NCBI GenBank assembly: GCA_963729215.1
Contig: CAVSND010000005.1
Location: forward strand, 1 to 64,000
DNA: 64,000 nt
Reading direction: 5' to 3'
DNA from: CAVQJU01 sp963729215
GTDB lineage: Bacteria > Acidobacteriota > Vicinamibacteria > Vicinamibacterales > CAVVIG01
Shown here: positions 11,920-22,111 of the stretch, one piece after another
Layout: every line of letters begins with the position of its first letter
Numbering within the stretch: position 1 is the stretch's first letter
The notes under the pieces: generated by a model
Databases searched by the model: none
Seen by the model: only the letters and a program-made list of their open reading frames with translations
What the model was told of the DNA's origin: nothing
Translations under genes and position numbers: made by a program

Positions 11920-12420
11920 GAGACGCCAACTTTTCCCGCGCGTCTCCTGCACCGCTGAAATCCGGCTGCAACGTGAGCGCTCGCTCGAGCGACTGCTTCG
12001 CTCGTACACCGTCTCCTCCGCTCGGCGTAGGCCAGCCCGAGATGATATTGGTACATCGCGTTCCCCGGATCCCTCTCGACACTCACCTTCAACGTCGAAA
12101 TGGCGAGCGAGGTGAGGTCCTTCTTGTAGTAGATGAAACCGAGGGTGTCGCTGACTTCCGCGACGCCAGGCAACCGCTTTTGCGCCACTTGCGCAAGGTG
12201 CATGGCGACGTCGAGGTTGCCGCCGCGGTCGCGTAAATCCAGGCCAGATTGTTCGCGGCGACTGCCGCTTCGGGATCGATCTGCAGGACACGCTCAAAAC
12301 GGGTCCGGGCGGCGTCCACGTCGCCCTCGGCCTGGAACATGATTCCGACCATCGTCAACGCCGCTACCGATTTCGGCGAACGCTGCGCGACAGCCTCGAA
12401 CTGCGCGCGCGCGGATGACA
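10466..12420. repeat. Direct repeat copy 1 of a 1.95-kb exosortase/TPR segment
   Basis: This segment corresponds to 17455-19412 at an offset of about 6,990 bases, with only scattered substitutions and single-base indels. The left boundary falls inside the exosortase N-terminus; the right one falls inside the TPR gene, where GCGGATGACA is followed by unrelated sequence. The two copies are in the same orientation. Confidence 0.9.
11908..12420 (-). pseudogene. 3' fragment of a PEP-CTERM-type TPR protein gene, copy 1
   Basis: This is a duplicate of the last roughly 170 codons of the TPR lipoprotein at 18898-21175 (AANNLAWIYA, MHLAQVAQKRLPGVAEVSDT, YQYHLGLAYA). The N-terminal three quarters are absent because the duplication ends at 12420. 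A frameshift near 12220 also interrupts it. It has no start or signal peptide and is unlikely to be functional. Confidence 0.75.
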
Positions 12421-12532
12421 GCCGCGCGACGTACAGACGATAGACGATAGATGGGATGAAGCGGCTGGCAGATCCTCGGTGGTCGAGATTGGGTCAGAGT
12501 CGTCATTGTCCGCGGCCGATGAATGTGCCCCT

Positions 12533-13398
12533 TCACCGGGGCGTTTGGGTCCGAGACGGTCGCTCTCGGCGCAACTTGCGGAGTTGCCGAGCCGCCCAAT
12601 AACGCCCTAGGCGCGACCGGATGAAGCTCTCACGCCGACGCCACGAGGAATCCATCAGGTGCACTCCAAATTCACCGAATCGGTGCCAGGTCGTCTGGTT
12701 GCGAACGTCCTCGGGAAACAGCACGGTCACGCCGGATCGGACTTCGTGTCGTTCAGCCAGCGTTCGCGATACGAGCCCGGGACCGGTCAGATTCGGTACC
12801 GCGTACTGTGCGCGAAATGGCGACGGGATAAGCTTTCCAGCATTTGCATTCCCCAGGCCGGATCTCTTTGGCCTTTCACGCAGTTGTCGATGACCGCCTT
12901 GATGAACGGATGTCCGGGCGCGGCGCCAAAGGCATAGTTCGCAAGTTCCCAGTCCATGCCCAATTGATGACGCAGGAAGCGGCTGATCGTCAGCTCTTCA
13001 AACGGAAACACGCAGCCAAGCGACAGAAGCGGATACAGGCTGTGCGCCAGGAAGACATCCAGGTCCATGTAAAATCCGCCCAGCCGGTAAATCGCCAGGT
13101 AACGGAAAAAGTCGAATCGCTGGATCGGAAACTGAAACGAATCGAACACCTGTTGGTATTCGGGAAATTCAGTCGCGAGAAAGTGAGCGACTTTCGGTGT
13201 GTCGAACAACACATGCTCGAAATCCGGATGAAGCAGGGCCGCGTTCGCCCGGGCGGCTTGGTAGAGCAGCGAGAGTTCCGTGCTCCTGCCCGGCGGCGCG
13301 CAATAGATGTGGATGATCCGCTTCGGGATTCCTGTCGGGGCAATTGGCTGCGCGGCGGCTTCCATCGGTGAAGGTGGTTGTGCAGTCACTGTACACAT
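12533..13398 (-). CDS. Glycosyltransferase with DXD motif (Gly_transf_sug/OCH1-like)
   Basis: The sequence IPKRIIHIYCAPPG starts the nucleotide-sugar fold, and YLAIYRLGGFYMDLDVFLAH carries the DXD motif typical of small capsular/OCH1-type transferases. The frame breaks near 12790 and resumes with TVLFPEDVRNQTTWHRFGEF to the stop at 12533, giving about 288 residues. The start at 13398 is the first Met before the conserved fold. A truncated IS3 element abuts the 5' end, so the native promoter may be lost. It probably adds a sugar in EPS synthesis; donor and acceptor are unknown. Confidence 0.65.
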
Positions 13399-14080
13399 CT
13401 ACGGAAATTGATTCCTTGCACTCAGCAGTTTTGGCGCGACGGCGTCCGCTGCGGTTTCGATGGGCGCCGAAACGGTCTGTCGCAGCTCCGGGCCGTTGTC
13501 GAGGCGGATCACCGCGGGCAGGCCGCGCAGTTCCGCGAGCTGTTCCATCACCCGAATCACCCGCGCCGCCGGCAACGACGTGTCAATCTCAATCGCCAGG
13601 CCTTCCCGATTGCTTTCATCGATCACATTCAACGTCCGAAACGCCCGGCCGCTGTACAGCGCGTCCTGCATGAAGTCGAGCGCCCAGATCTGATTCCGTT
13701 CTCGACGGCGCGACGAGCGGCTGGCGGAGCGATCGGGCGGCAGCCGCCGTTTGTGCCGCCGCGGCAGATTCAGTTGCAGCTGGCAATACACGCGCCAGCA
13801 CGCGCTTGTGATTCCACCGGTGCGCCGCGATTGCGCAGCCAGTCGAAGCACAGCCAGAAGCCCCAGCGCCCGTTCTTCGCGAGCGCCTGCGTTCAAGCCT
13901 TCGACGACCGGCGCATCGCGCTGCGCCCAATCGATCCGCGGCCGATACCAGGCCGCCCGAGACAGGCCGACTCCCGCACACGCGCGCGCAATCGTCAATC
14001 GATGTGCGGTTCGGAGATACGTGACCGCGTCGCGCTTCTCGGACGGCGTTACAGCTTTCGGTCGATCAGATCTTTCAGCG
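13399..14080 (-). pseudogene. IS3 OrfB transposase, C-terminally truncated
   Basis: The sequence shows the N-terminal helical part (AVTPSEKRDAVTYL), the first catalytic Asp in IWALDFMQDAL and the second in IRLDNGPEL. After that it diverges into unrelated residues and stops at 13399, so the final DDE glutamate and the ESFNGRLRDE-type block are missing. It would be inactive. Confidence 0.75.
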
Positions 14081-14330
14081 CCCGATTCTCGAGGGCCAGG
14101 TCCGCGTACAGCCGTTTCAATCGCGTGTTCTCGGCCTCGAGTTCTTTCAGCCGTTTCAGCTCCGATGCGCTCAGCCCGCCGTACTTCGATTTCCACGCGT
14201 AGTACGTCGCCGAGCTGATCTCATGCTTCCGCATCAACTCCGCCACCGGTCGTCCCGCCTCGGCTTCCTTCAAGATCGCGACGATCTGGGCTTCGGCGAA
14301 CCCGGACAACGTCAACCACGTTCTCCAAGA
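14049..14330 (-). pseudogene. IS3 OrfA, 5' truncated
   Basis: It contains the HTH_Tnp_1 pattern FAEAQIVAILKEAEAGRPV, then SATYYAWKSKYGG and a leucine-zipper-like KELEAENTRLKRLYADLALE ending at 14049. The residues before FAEAQ do not match the usual start, so the 5' end is disrupted. Confidence 0.75.
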
Positions 14331-14375
14331 ACGATCGTTCGATGATGGCTGCACGCCAATAGTAACAGCCTGCAT

Positions 14376-14535
14376 TTCGCGGGCCCATCTCTGGTTCAGA
14401 AGATGCTTCGTGAAACCCGTTGGTTGTCAGGTTCGGCGTCTGGGGAGACTCGTCCACCATGTTACCGAACAGATCGATCACCTGAGAAGAATCGTGATTA
14501 AAGTCTTCCCCGAGGAAGACTTTTGCTGGCGGCAT
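14376..14535 (-). other. Unrecognised gene fragment abutting the IS3 remnant
   Basis: A minus-strand open frame begins MPPAKVFLGEDFNHDSSQVI and continues with protein-like composition (FGNMVDESPQTPNL) until it merges with the IS3 5' end. No family was recognised and no clear ribosome-binding site is present. It could be the 5' end of a gene interrupted by the IS element, or chance. Confidence 0.25.
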
Positions 14536-14621
14536 GCGAATTCGATCACATGCCGGCTACAATCGCTGAATAAACACTTTAAACATAATCGTTTACGAGC
14601 AATGCGCGGTTCTAACGTGAC

Positions 14622-14637
14622 GGGCGTGTTTCTTGCT
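14622..14637 (+). promoter_or_regulatory. Sigma-54-like promoter upstream of the CgeB-type glycosyltransferase
   Basis: GGGCGTGTTTCTTGCT on the plus strand has GGC, seven bases, TTGCT, and correct GG-N10-GC spacing. It lies about 210 bases before the start at 14851, longer than usual. The gene-free stretch 14536-14850 holds nothing else recognised. Confidence 0.45.
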
Positions 14638-14850
14638 TTTGAAGATTTGGATAGCTCCGTTAGAGGGCCTGATCGACAGTCCTGATCGTTAATTGACCAG
14701 ACTTAGCGATCAAGCCTCTGTTTACCATTTTGGAGGCCTGACTTGGCTTCGCTCGTCGTTCGCAACTGGTCACCTTTGCGGAGCCAGAATGGGTCTTTTC
14801 TCATTCCGCACTCAACGCTCGCCTGAAGTTCAGCCGAAAGGCCTATTCAT

Positions 14851-16435
14851 ATGCGACCCAAACTGGTCTTCTTTCAATGGAAATACGATCCTCAATTGCC
14901 AGCGTTCTTGGTCAATCATGCACGAGATCACGTGCGATGTCTGGAGGAGTTCTACGACGTTACGGTCATCAATGACAGTTGCGATTATCACGAGGTCTGC
15001 GATAGATACGAGCCAGACATTGTGGTTTTCGAGAGCGGAATCGACAATCTCACCTGCCAAAAGCCGATAGTAACCAACGTCAAGGGAAACACGAACGTCC
15101 CCAAGGTCGCGTTGCACAACGCAGATTCCTTCTCGGGTGCCCGAGCGGGCTTCAATTCAGACATTTATCACTTGGGCATCGAAGCAATCTTTGCAATAGC
15201 GACGACCGCAGCCGAGCATAGTCCAGACCTGGCAAGTGATATCTTCGTGTGGCCTAATTTTATTAGACCACTTGTATTTCATGATTATGGAGAACGGAAA
15301 GGTATTCCCGTCCTTCTGACCGGGAACCGTACAAGACATTCTATCCATGGCGACAGAAGGTATTCCGAGTTCTGTCAGAGCATTTCCCCTCACTCTACTC
15401 TCCACACCCGGGATATGAATCAGGGTCATCGCTCATTTCGATTCTGCTCGGTCAGCGAAAGCTCTGCTCGCACAATCAACGCCGCCTCTATCGTGCCCGC
15501 ATGCGGAACAATCGCGAGAAATCGTTCGAAAACACTTCGAAATCCCAGGCTGTCGATCGTGTTTAGTAGCAGAAAAGACTGCCGCTCTCGAGGCCGCCGG
15601 ATTTGTTGACATGCAGAATTGTGTTTTCTCGCGGACGAGCATGACGTCATCGATAAGCTATCCTTCCTGTTCAAGAATCCGGACAAGCTAGCTGAGATTA
15701 CTGACGCCGGCCATAACCTCGTACCAGTTAATTCGCGACACACGTTAGCCCAACGCGACGAAATCCGCCAATGGCTTGATCTCAGACGAGAGCTGAAGCC
15801 CGGTCAGCGAGTAGTCCAACCCGGGTTGTTTCAAGCGCTGAAAGTTGTCGATGCGTCCGTGGCAAATGGTCACTCTAATGTGGCTGGAAATGGGGTCCAC
15901 CTGCGACTGCTGACCAGCGCCAGAGAAAAGCTTCGCCGCCACCAGTACGAAGAGGCGAAGCTCGACTCCCGTAAGTGCCTCAACTACATGAACTGGCTGC
16001 CAGAGGCGAGACTAGGCCTGACAGGGTGTTCCGACCTGCCGCCAGGGAGATGCGAAGAAAGCTGCCTCGTCAATCGGCCCGAGCATCTCATATATCTTGG
16101 AGGATCCAGCCGTTGACCCTGACCCGGTCGAGTGGGCCTACTATATCGTTTGCTTGCTAAGTTTAGGTCGGCTCGACGCTGCGTGCCGCGACCGCGCCAA
16201 ACGATCTCCACAACTCATTCACCCTGAACTCAATCGAGTCAGATGGGTCACCGCTTTGCTGCGGGATGGTCGAACACCCGGACATTTTCCAGCAGGCCGG
16301 CAGCCCAGAACGCGCAAAACGCTTCATCCGCAACAAGACACCGAGCCCAGCGTCTGGATTGAACGGCTTTGCGAGATCCTTGAATCGTGTAAACAGAATC
16401 GAATGGCCGACACGCTCCGAAACGCTGATCTTTGA
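14851..16435 (+). CDS. CgeB/DUF3880-like glycosyltransferase with TPR-like C-terminus, frameshifted
   Basis: It begins MRPKLVFFQWKYDPQLP. The glycosyltransferase pattern continues through PIVTNVKGN, and after a shift near 15330 reads YKTFYPWRQKVFRVLSEHFP then HPGYESG. Another shift restores RKHFEIPGCRSCLVAEKTAA, and a third leads into DEHDVIDKLSFLFKNPDKLA. This order (YPWR, HPGY, EIPGC..LVAEKT, D..EKL.FLL) is that of CgeB-like spore/EPS glycosyltransferases. The C-terminus (ARLGLTGC, DPDPVEWAYYIVCLLSLGRL) looks like a helical TPR extension. At least four indels break the frame. GC content is lower than in neighbouring genes, which may mark a foreign block. Confidence 0.55.
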
Positions 16436-16559
16436 GGGAACGGATCAGTCCAGAGGCTCTTTCGCTGACGAGACTGCGCGAGAATCCCATCCTGACCCGT
16501 CGCCGATACGTAGACTTGCGGGTTTGAATCGAAGCCGGCACAGGAGCCTCCTCAAAAGA

Positions 16560-17205
16560 GAAACAGTCAGGCTGCGGTCTCGCGCTCGGAAATCAGTAGC
16601 GCATTTCTTGCATTCCATCGAGCGAGAGCACAGGGTACTTCCTGCCCGTATCGATTTTCCGAAAAGAGGAATGACGCCTTCTATCGTGCCATCCACACGT
16701 TAGGTCGTGAAGAGGACATCGCAACCGCTCTCATTGTCCTCGCGGCTGGTCAGAGTGAAACCTGCCGTGAAGCACTGCTACAGGGAGTGCTGGAAAGTGA
16801 AACGATCCTGCCATCTTTTGTCTGACGACAACATCTACAGAGACAGCCATCAATCACAAGCGACGTCTTCCAAGCCACCCATGCGTCAGAGAATTCACAG
16901 GTCTATTGCAACTCAAAACAATCTTGAAGACCGTATCGAGGAGAGGATTAGCGCCATCAGGCGCGAGCATCAGCTGAGTGGCTTCGATGTCGTGCTCATT
17001 GGCGGCTCCGCCCTTAGTGCTCGGCACCATGATCAACGTGACATTGTGGATGCCATTCGAAGGGCGAAAACAATTCTCCTCGACAATATCAACGCCAGCA
17101 ACTTCGTTAACCACCAGCGACTTATGGCTGATAGCTCATACGTTTTGGTTGCTGACGATCCCAGTCTGCGCAGAGGCTGACTCGATATTTCGCCGAAAGA
17201 GTTAA
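16560..17205 (+). pseudogene. Class I methyltransferase-like remnant
   Basis: Frames can be joined to read SVAHFLHSIEREHRVLP, then NDAFYRAIHTLGREEDIATA and LIVLAAGQSETCREALL, resembling the SAM-binding start of methyltransferases found next to glycosyltransferases. After another shift come FDVVLIGGSALSA, TILLDNINASNFVNH and VLVADDPSLR..YSIFRRKS, a typical C-terminal end. Several frameshifts make it non-functional as read. Substrate is unknown; it may have been part of the preceding gene. Confidence 0.4.
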
Positions 17206-17350
17206 TCCCGTCGGAGCGTTTCGATTGACAACATGTTTAGCTTGAAAGCTCGACGTTCATTGAGCCCCACTGTGACGCAGAGGTTACTGGGATGCCGCTG
17301 CTATCGGATAAACGAGCCCGCGGGCTGCGGCGTCTTGAAAGGGACGGGAC

Positions 17351-17366
17351 TGGCGCGGTTTTTCCA
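17351..17366 (+). promoter_or_regulatory. Degenerate sigma-54-like element before exosortase copy 2
   Basis: TGGCGCGGTTTTTCCA keeps TGGC and the spacing but has TTCC in place of TTGC at -12, a critical mismatch unless it is a base error. It lies 70 bases before the start at 17436. ATTGACAAC, similar to the candidate activator motif, is at 17225-17233. Confidence 0.25.
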
Positions 17367-17435
17367 ACCCCTCAAATTTGAGTAGGAGCTACTACCTCGA
17401 GTGCGCTCGGGCATGGCGAGCAGCATGCGCCGCCC

Positions 17436-18911
17436 TTGGCGGGACTTTTGGGTTTGCTCGTCTGTGCCTATTGGGCAACGGCCGCGTCAGCCGTAGCGTT
17501 GTGGTCGCATGACCCGTTTTCACACGGGTATCTTGTGATTCCGGCGGCGGGATATCTCGCGTGGACGCGCCGCAAGGATTTCGAGTCGTTGAAGCCGGCG
17601 GCCACTTTCTGGGCATTGCCGCTTCTTGCCCTGATCGCATTTCTCTGGCTGCTCGGAAATCTGACGAACACGGCCGTCGTTCAACAGTTTTGCCTTGTCG
17701 CCATGGTTGTCGGCCTCGTCTGGGGTCTGCTGGGTTCGTCAGCCGCGCGGGCCCTTCTGTTTCCGCTGGGATTCTTGCTGTTCGCGCTGCCGCTGGGCGA
17801 CCGAATCGTCCCCGTGCTCCAGGATTTCACCGCCAGATTCGCGGTGAAGCTGCTCCAGTTCTCCGGAGTGCCCGTTCTTCTCGAAGGGCACGTCATCTCG
17901 ATTCCCGGAAGCCGGTGGCAGGTTGCCGAAGCGTGCGGCGGTATCAACTATTTGGTCTCTTCTCTCGCCGTCGGCTATGTGTTCGCAGGCACAGCCTACA
18001 GGTCGTGGACGCACCGCCTGAGCTTCTTCGCAGCATCGGCCCTGCTGCCCCTGGTGGCGAACGGGTTTCGCGTCTACACGACCATTCTGATCGCCTCGTT
18101 CGGCTACACGGGCATTGCCGCCGGCCTCGAACACAACCTCTACGGCTGGCTCGTGTTTGCACTGACGATGGTTCTGCTGTTTGTCACGTGCGGACGATGG
18201 GAGGAAGCGGCGCCAGACAACACGGCGCAGACCTCGAAATCGCCTGAGTCCATCGCGCCAGCATCGTCAGTATGGAGAGTGGCCCTCGTGGCAATAGTGG
18301 GACTGCTGATCGCCGGGAGCGCACCGCTGTCGGCGAGACTGTTGTGGCCTGGAACGCTGACAGAACAGCCGGTGGTGCTCGAAGCCGTGGGCAGTTTCGG
18401 CGCCCTGGCGAATCATCCAGAACGGCCGGTACGCCTGGGCGCCTCGCTTCGTCACGCCGAGCGGTGAATCCTTACAGGACTACGGTTCATCCGAGTACGT
18501 GGTGAAGGCCTACGTTGCGTACTACGAACCCCGATCGGCCAGGCGTCAAGCTGGTGAACGGCGACAACGCGTTGTTCGAGGACCCGTGGTGGGCCTACGG
18601 CGGAGGGACGCCGCGCCGTTTCAATCGACGGGGAGTCTATCGAAGCGCGCGAAACCGCTCTACGATCGCCGCAGTCTTCAATGGTTGTCTTGAGCTGGTA
18701 TTGGGTGGATGGCAGGTTCACGGGCAGCGACTACGTCGCGAAACTGCTTCTCGCAAAAGCCAGGCTGTTTCGCGGCCGGGAGGGCTCCGCGGTGATCGCC
18801 GTCGCCGCCGAGGATCAGGGGGGCATGGAGGCTGCCGCGATTCTCAAGGACTTTCTCGCTCACGTGTCGCTCGCCAGGAGCCTGGAGACCGTGCGCGTCA
18901 ACGAACCCTGA
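17436..18911 (+). CDS. Exosortase fused to EpsI domain (copy 2)
   Basis: This is a polytopic inner-membrane cysteine protease/transpeptidase of the exosortase family, which processes PEP-CTERM-type sorting tails. The triad is visible: Cys167 in EACGGINYL, Arg212 in ANGFRVY and His233 in EHNLYGW. About eight hydrophobic segments precede a C-terminal EpsI/DUF3485 domain (WYWVDGRFTG, DYVAKLLLAKARLF). The core is intact to 18467; one or more indels between 18390 and 18680 separate the EpsI part, which ends at 18911. TTG 17436 is used because no better start exists; the N-terminus before CAYWATA differs from copy 1 and may be truncated by the duplication. It converges on the TPR gene with a 14-base overlap. 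Confidence 0.8.
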
Positions 18912-19412
18912 GAGACGCCAACCTTTCGCGCGCGTCTCCTGCACCGCTGAAATCCGGCTGCAAAGTGAGCGCCCGCTCGAGGGACTGCTTCGCTCGTACG
19001 CCGTCTCCTCCGCTGGCATAGGCCAGCCCGAGATGATATTGGTACATCGCGTTCCCGGGATCCCTCTCGACACTCACCTTCAACGTCGAAATGGCCAGCG
19101 AGGTGAGGTCCTTCTTGTAGTAGATGAAACCGAGGGTGTCGCTGACTTCCGCAACGCCAGGCAACCGTTTTTGCGCCACCTGCGCGAGGTGCATGGCGAT
19201 GTCGAGGTTGCCGCCGCGCTCTGCGTAGATCCAGGCCAGATTGTTCGCCGCGACTGCCGCTTCGGGATCGATCTGCAGGACCCGCTCAAAACGGGCGCGG
19301 GCGGCGTCCACGTCGCCCTCCGCCTGGAACATGATTCCGACCATGGTCAACGCCGCCACCGATTTCGGCGAACGCTGCGCGACAGCCTCGAACTGCGCGC
19401 GCGCGGACGACA
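17455..19412. repeat. Direct repeat copy 2 of the exosortase/TPR segment
   Basis: This is the partner of 10466-12420. It continues on the right into the full TPR gene, while copy 1 stops. That marks this copy as the likely parent on the TPR side. Confidence 0.9.
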
Positions 19413-21175
19413 ACTTCCCTTCCGCGATGTACAGCCCTCCCAGCGCGCTATACGCTTCGAGATAGGTGTCGTCGAGCTCAATCGCCCGGCTGAGCAGACG
19501 CTCGGCAGCGGGCCGATCGCCGCTTGCTTCGTAGGCACGGGCCGCCAGCGTCAGGAGGGGCGCCGAAGGCTCAGAGGCGACCCTGGCATCGACGCGCGCC
19601 TTCGCGCTTGCGTAGTTGCGAGCCGTGAGATCAAGAGCGACGAGGCCGCCGAACGCGTCGAAGGCACCGGGTTGGAGCTGCAGCGCGCGTTCGAACTCAG
19701 CCTTCGCGGCGGTATAGTCGCGCTTTCTCCCAAGCAACATGCCGAGCTGCGTATGCACGGCCGCTGAGTTCGGAAACCGCGTGACCAGCTGCTTGAGCTC
19801 GACTGCCGCGCGAGCGATGTCGCCACGGGCTAACAGGCCCCGCACGAGGACAAGTTGCGCGTCGCCGTTCGCGGGTTCGTTCGCAAGGGCCTCTTCGGCG
19901 AATCCAATGGAATTGTCCGGGCGGCCCTGTGACAGATGCAGCTGCGCCAGCTCGACTTTCGCTTGGGTCGCTCGAGGATTCTGCCGGAGCACCTGTTCGA
20001 AGGCTGCGATGGCTTCGTCGGGCTGTTTGCGGGCCACCTGGATGCGGCCGAGAAGAAAGATGGCGGGAGTCGCATCAGGGTAGCGCCCGACCGCCTTCTG
20101 CACTTCGGTCAATGCGTCATTCGGCTTCTTGTCCGAGAGCAGAAAGGCACCCTTCAGGAGCAACGCGTCAAGGTTGGTCTGATTCTTTGCCAGGACACCG
20201 GTCAACCGGGCATATGCGTCGGCTGAGCGACCCTCCTTGTAATCGAGCGCCGCCAATCTGACGTTGGCCTGGGCCTCGGCCGCTGGATCGTTCACCTGCG
20301 AATCGAGGATGGCCCGGGCTGCCACCCCGTTATTGATGGCCACGTAGTACTCGGCCAGCGCAAACGCCGAAGCTGGCGTTTTCGTCACGTCGTATGCGGT
20401 CTTGAGGAACTGCTCGGCCTTCTCGCTGGCGCTTCGTGCCGAGGTAGAAATTCGCGAGCAGGCGATTGGTCAGAGGATTGCGCGGGCTCGATCTCCAGCG
20501 CGCGCGTCAATGACTGTTCGGCGCTCGGGAATTGCTCGGTCAACCAGTAGAAGTTCGCAACGGCGAGATGGGCGGACACCGAATCTGGGATTCAACTCGG
20601 CGGCCTTCAGGAACGCCCGCTCGGCGGCCTCTCGCTTTCCCCGGCCGAGTTCCAGGGCTCCCAGGTTGGAATACGTTCCGCTTCGGCCCGGATCGATGGT
20701 CAGCGCTTCTTCGATCTGCGCCACGGCCGCATCAAGGTCCTTGAGGCCGCCGTACGCGTTCGCGGCCAGAATCTGCGCGTCCACATTGCGGGGGTCCTTC
20801 GCCAGGACCTTTTCGGCCCGTGCCTTCGCGTCATCGAATCGGCCGGCCACGAGCAGGAAGTTGCCTGCCTTGAGTTGGACGGCGGTGTCGTCCGGCAGCA
20901 GGTCGGACGCGCGCACGTACTCGCCAAGCGCGTTGGGCAAGTCGCCGGTCTTCAGAGACGTTTCAGCCAATTTGACCCTGACGTCTCCGGCCCGCGGATC
21001 CTGCTGCAGGGCGTTCCGATACTCGAGCGCCGCCTCCTTGTACTTGCCGGCCGCCACGTACTTGTCGCCGCTCGCGACGTACCGCTGCTTTGACTGCAGT
21101 GGGGTCCGCCCGGCAGGCCGCCGTGAAGGCAAGAGTGGCGGCGAGAAGAAGGCGCCCGGGACTATTTCGGTGCAT
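18898..21175 (-). CDS. PEP-CTERM-system TPR-repeat lipoprotein (PrsT-like)
   Basis: The start at 21175 overlaps the kinase gene end by 14 bases. The N-terminus MHRNSPGRLLLAATLAFTAAC is a lipoprotein signal with Cys21. About 740 residues of tetratricopeptide repeats follow (KYKEAALEYRNALQQDP, DLDAAVAQIEEALTIDPG, RPDNSIGFAEEALANEP, GDVDAARARFERVLQIDPEA). Proteins of this type accompany exosortase/EPS loci and are thought to act in polymer assembly at the outer membrane. Frameshifts occur near 21100 and 20450. The last 170 codons are duplicated at 11908-12420. Confidence 0.8.
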
Positions 21176-22094
21176 AGTGATGACCGTAGTAGTCGTGAAC
21201 CGTGAGCGCCTGTATGTCGACACGGTTGAGCACGGTCCCAACGATGCGGTCGGCGCCGATTTCCGCGATGCTTCGCTGGACGAGGGAGTAGGGCGTCGAT
21301 CCAGCCCCGATGACAAACAGCACGCCGTCACAGATACGCGACACGAGCTGGGCGTCAGAAAGCAGACCGATGGGGGGCGAATCCAGCAGCACCCAGTCGA
21401 ACCGCGTGGCACTCTCGGCCACGAGCGAGCGCATGCGATCCGAACTCAATGCAGCCAACGGGCTCCTGTCGGCGGGGCCCGCCGGCAGAACGCTCAGCGC
21501 GGGAGAGATCTGAATCGGGTTCAACTGCGGATGGTCGGAACGCAGGGCGTCGCCGAGACCGATCGCGTTGGCGAGGCCGAATGCGGTGTGAACGCTCGGA
21601 CGCCGCAAGTCCGCATCGATGAGCAGCACTCGCCGGCCGTACGACTCGCTGAGGGTCAGCGCAAGGTTCGTGACGGTGAGCGTCTTGCCTTCCCCAGGGA
21701 CGGAGCTCGAGACCAGCAAGGTCTTGAGTCCGCGCTCGGCCTGAACCGCAAGGAGCGTGGCCGCGAGCCGGCGATACTGTTCCACCGATACACTGCTGGT
21801 TTCACGGCTGACCACCAGCTTGCCTTCGAGTGACGCGTGGAATGCGTCCACACGATTGCGACGCGCCGGCTCCGCAGGGCCTCGGGATTTCGCGGGGATC
21901 TGTGATGTCCGGTCCGCGACGAACGTGGGCTTCGCCGGCGATTTGTCGGATTTGTCTGTCGGCGGCCGCTCCGGTGAATACCGATCGAGGGCCGACTCGT
22001 CACTCATCACGTCGGCAGAGGTCCGGCCGGCCGGCGAATGCAGGCTCGTCGGATCCAGTGCCGCCCGTCTCAACGCTTCGTCAACTCGGCTCAT
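21162..22094 (-). CDS. Tyrosine-kinase-like polysaccharide biosynthesis ATPase (CpsD/CapB family)
   Basis: This 310-residue cytoplasmic ATPase has Walker A SSSVPGEGKTLT, Walker A' VLLIDADLRRP and Walker B WVLLDSPPIG, the bacterial tyrosine kinase set. Its C-terminus ends HDYYGHHYAPK, a short tyrosine cluster suitable for autophosphorylation. The first 90 residues are low-complexity and polar. It would partner with the Wzz-type protein two genes upstream to control chain length and export. Frame is intact. Confidence 0.85.
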   Translation of the reverse strand: MSRVDEALRRAALDPTSLHSPAGRTSADVMSDESALDRYSPERPPTDKSDKSPAKPTFVADRTSQIPAKSRGPAEPARRNRVDAFHASLEGKLVVSRETSSVSVEQYRRLAATLLAVQAERGLKTLLVSSSVPGEGKTLTVTNLALTLSESYGRRVLLIDADLRRPSVHTAFGLANAIGLGDALRSDHPQLNPIQISPALSVLPAGPADRSPLAALSSDRMRSLVAESATRFDWVLLDSPPIGLLSDAQLVSRICDGVLFVIGAGSTPYSLVQRSIAEIGADRIVGTVLNRVDIQALTVHDYYGHHYAPK

Positions 22095-22111
22095 TCAGTT
22101 CACTACCTCGG

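Larger units (their letters stand above)
13399..14330 (-). mobile_element. Truncated IS3-family insertion sequence
   Basis: OrfA and OrfB of an IS3-type element lie in the usual overlapping arrangement. OrfB lacks its C-terminus, including the third catalytic acidic residue, and OrfA has lost its normal first residues. No terminal inverted repeats or target duplication are visible. It is therefore a remnant, truncated at both ends, between two glycosyltransferase genes inside the duplicated region. Confidence 0.75.

Noticed and set aside
13399..14330. Intact, active IS3 element
   Set aside because: The transposase lacks its last catalytic residue and no terminal inverted repeats were visible.
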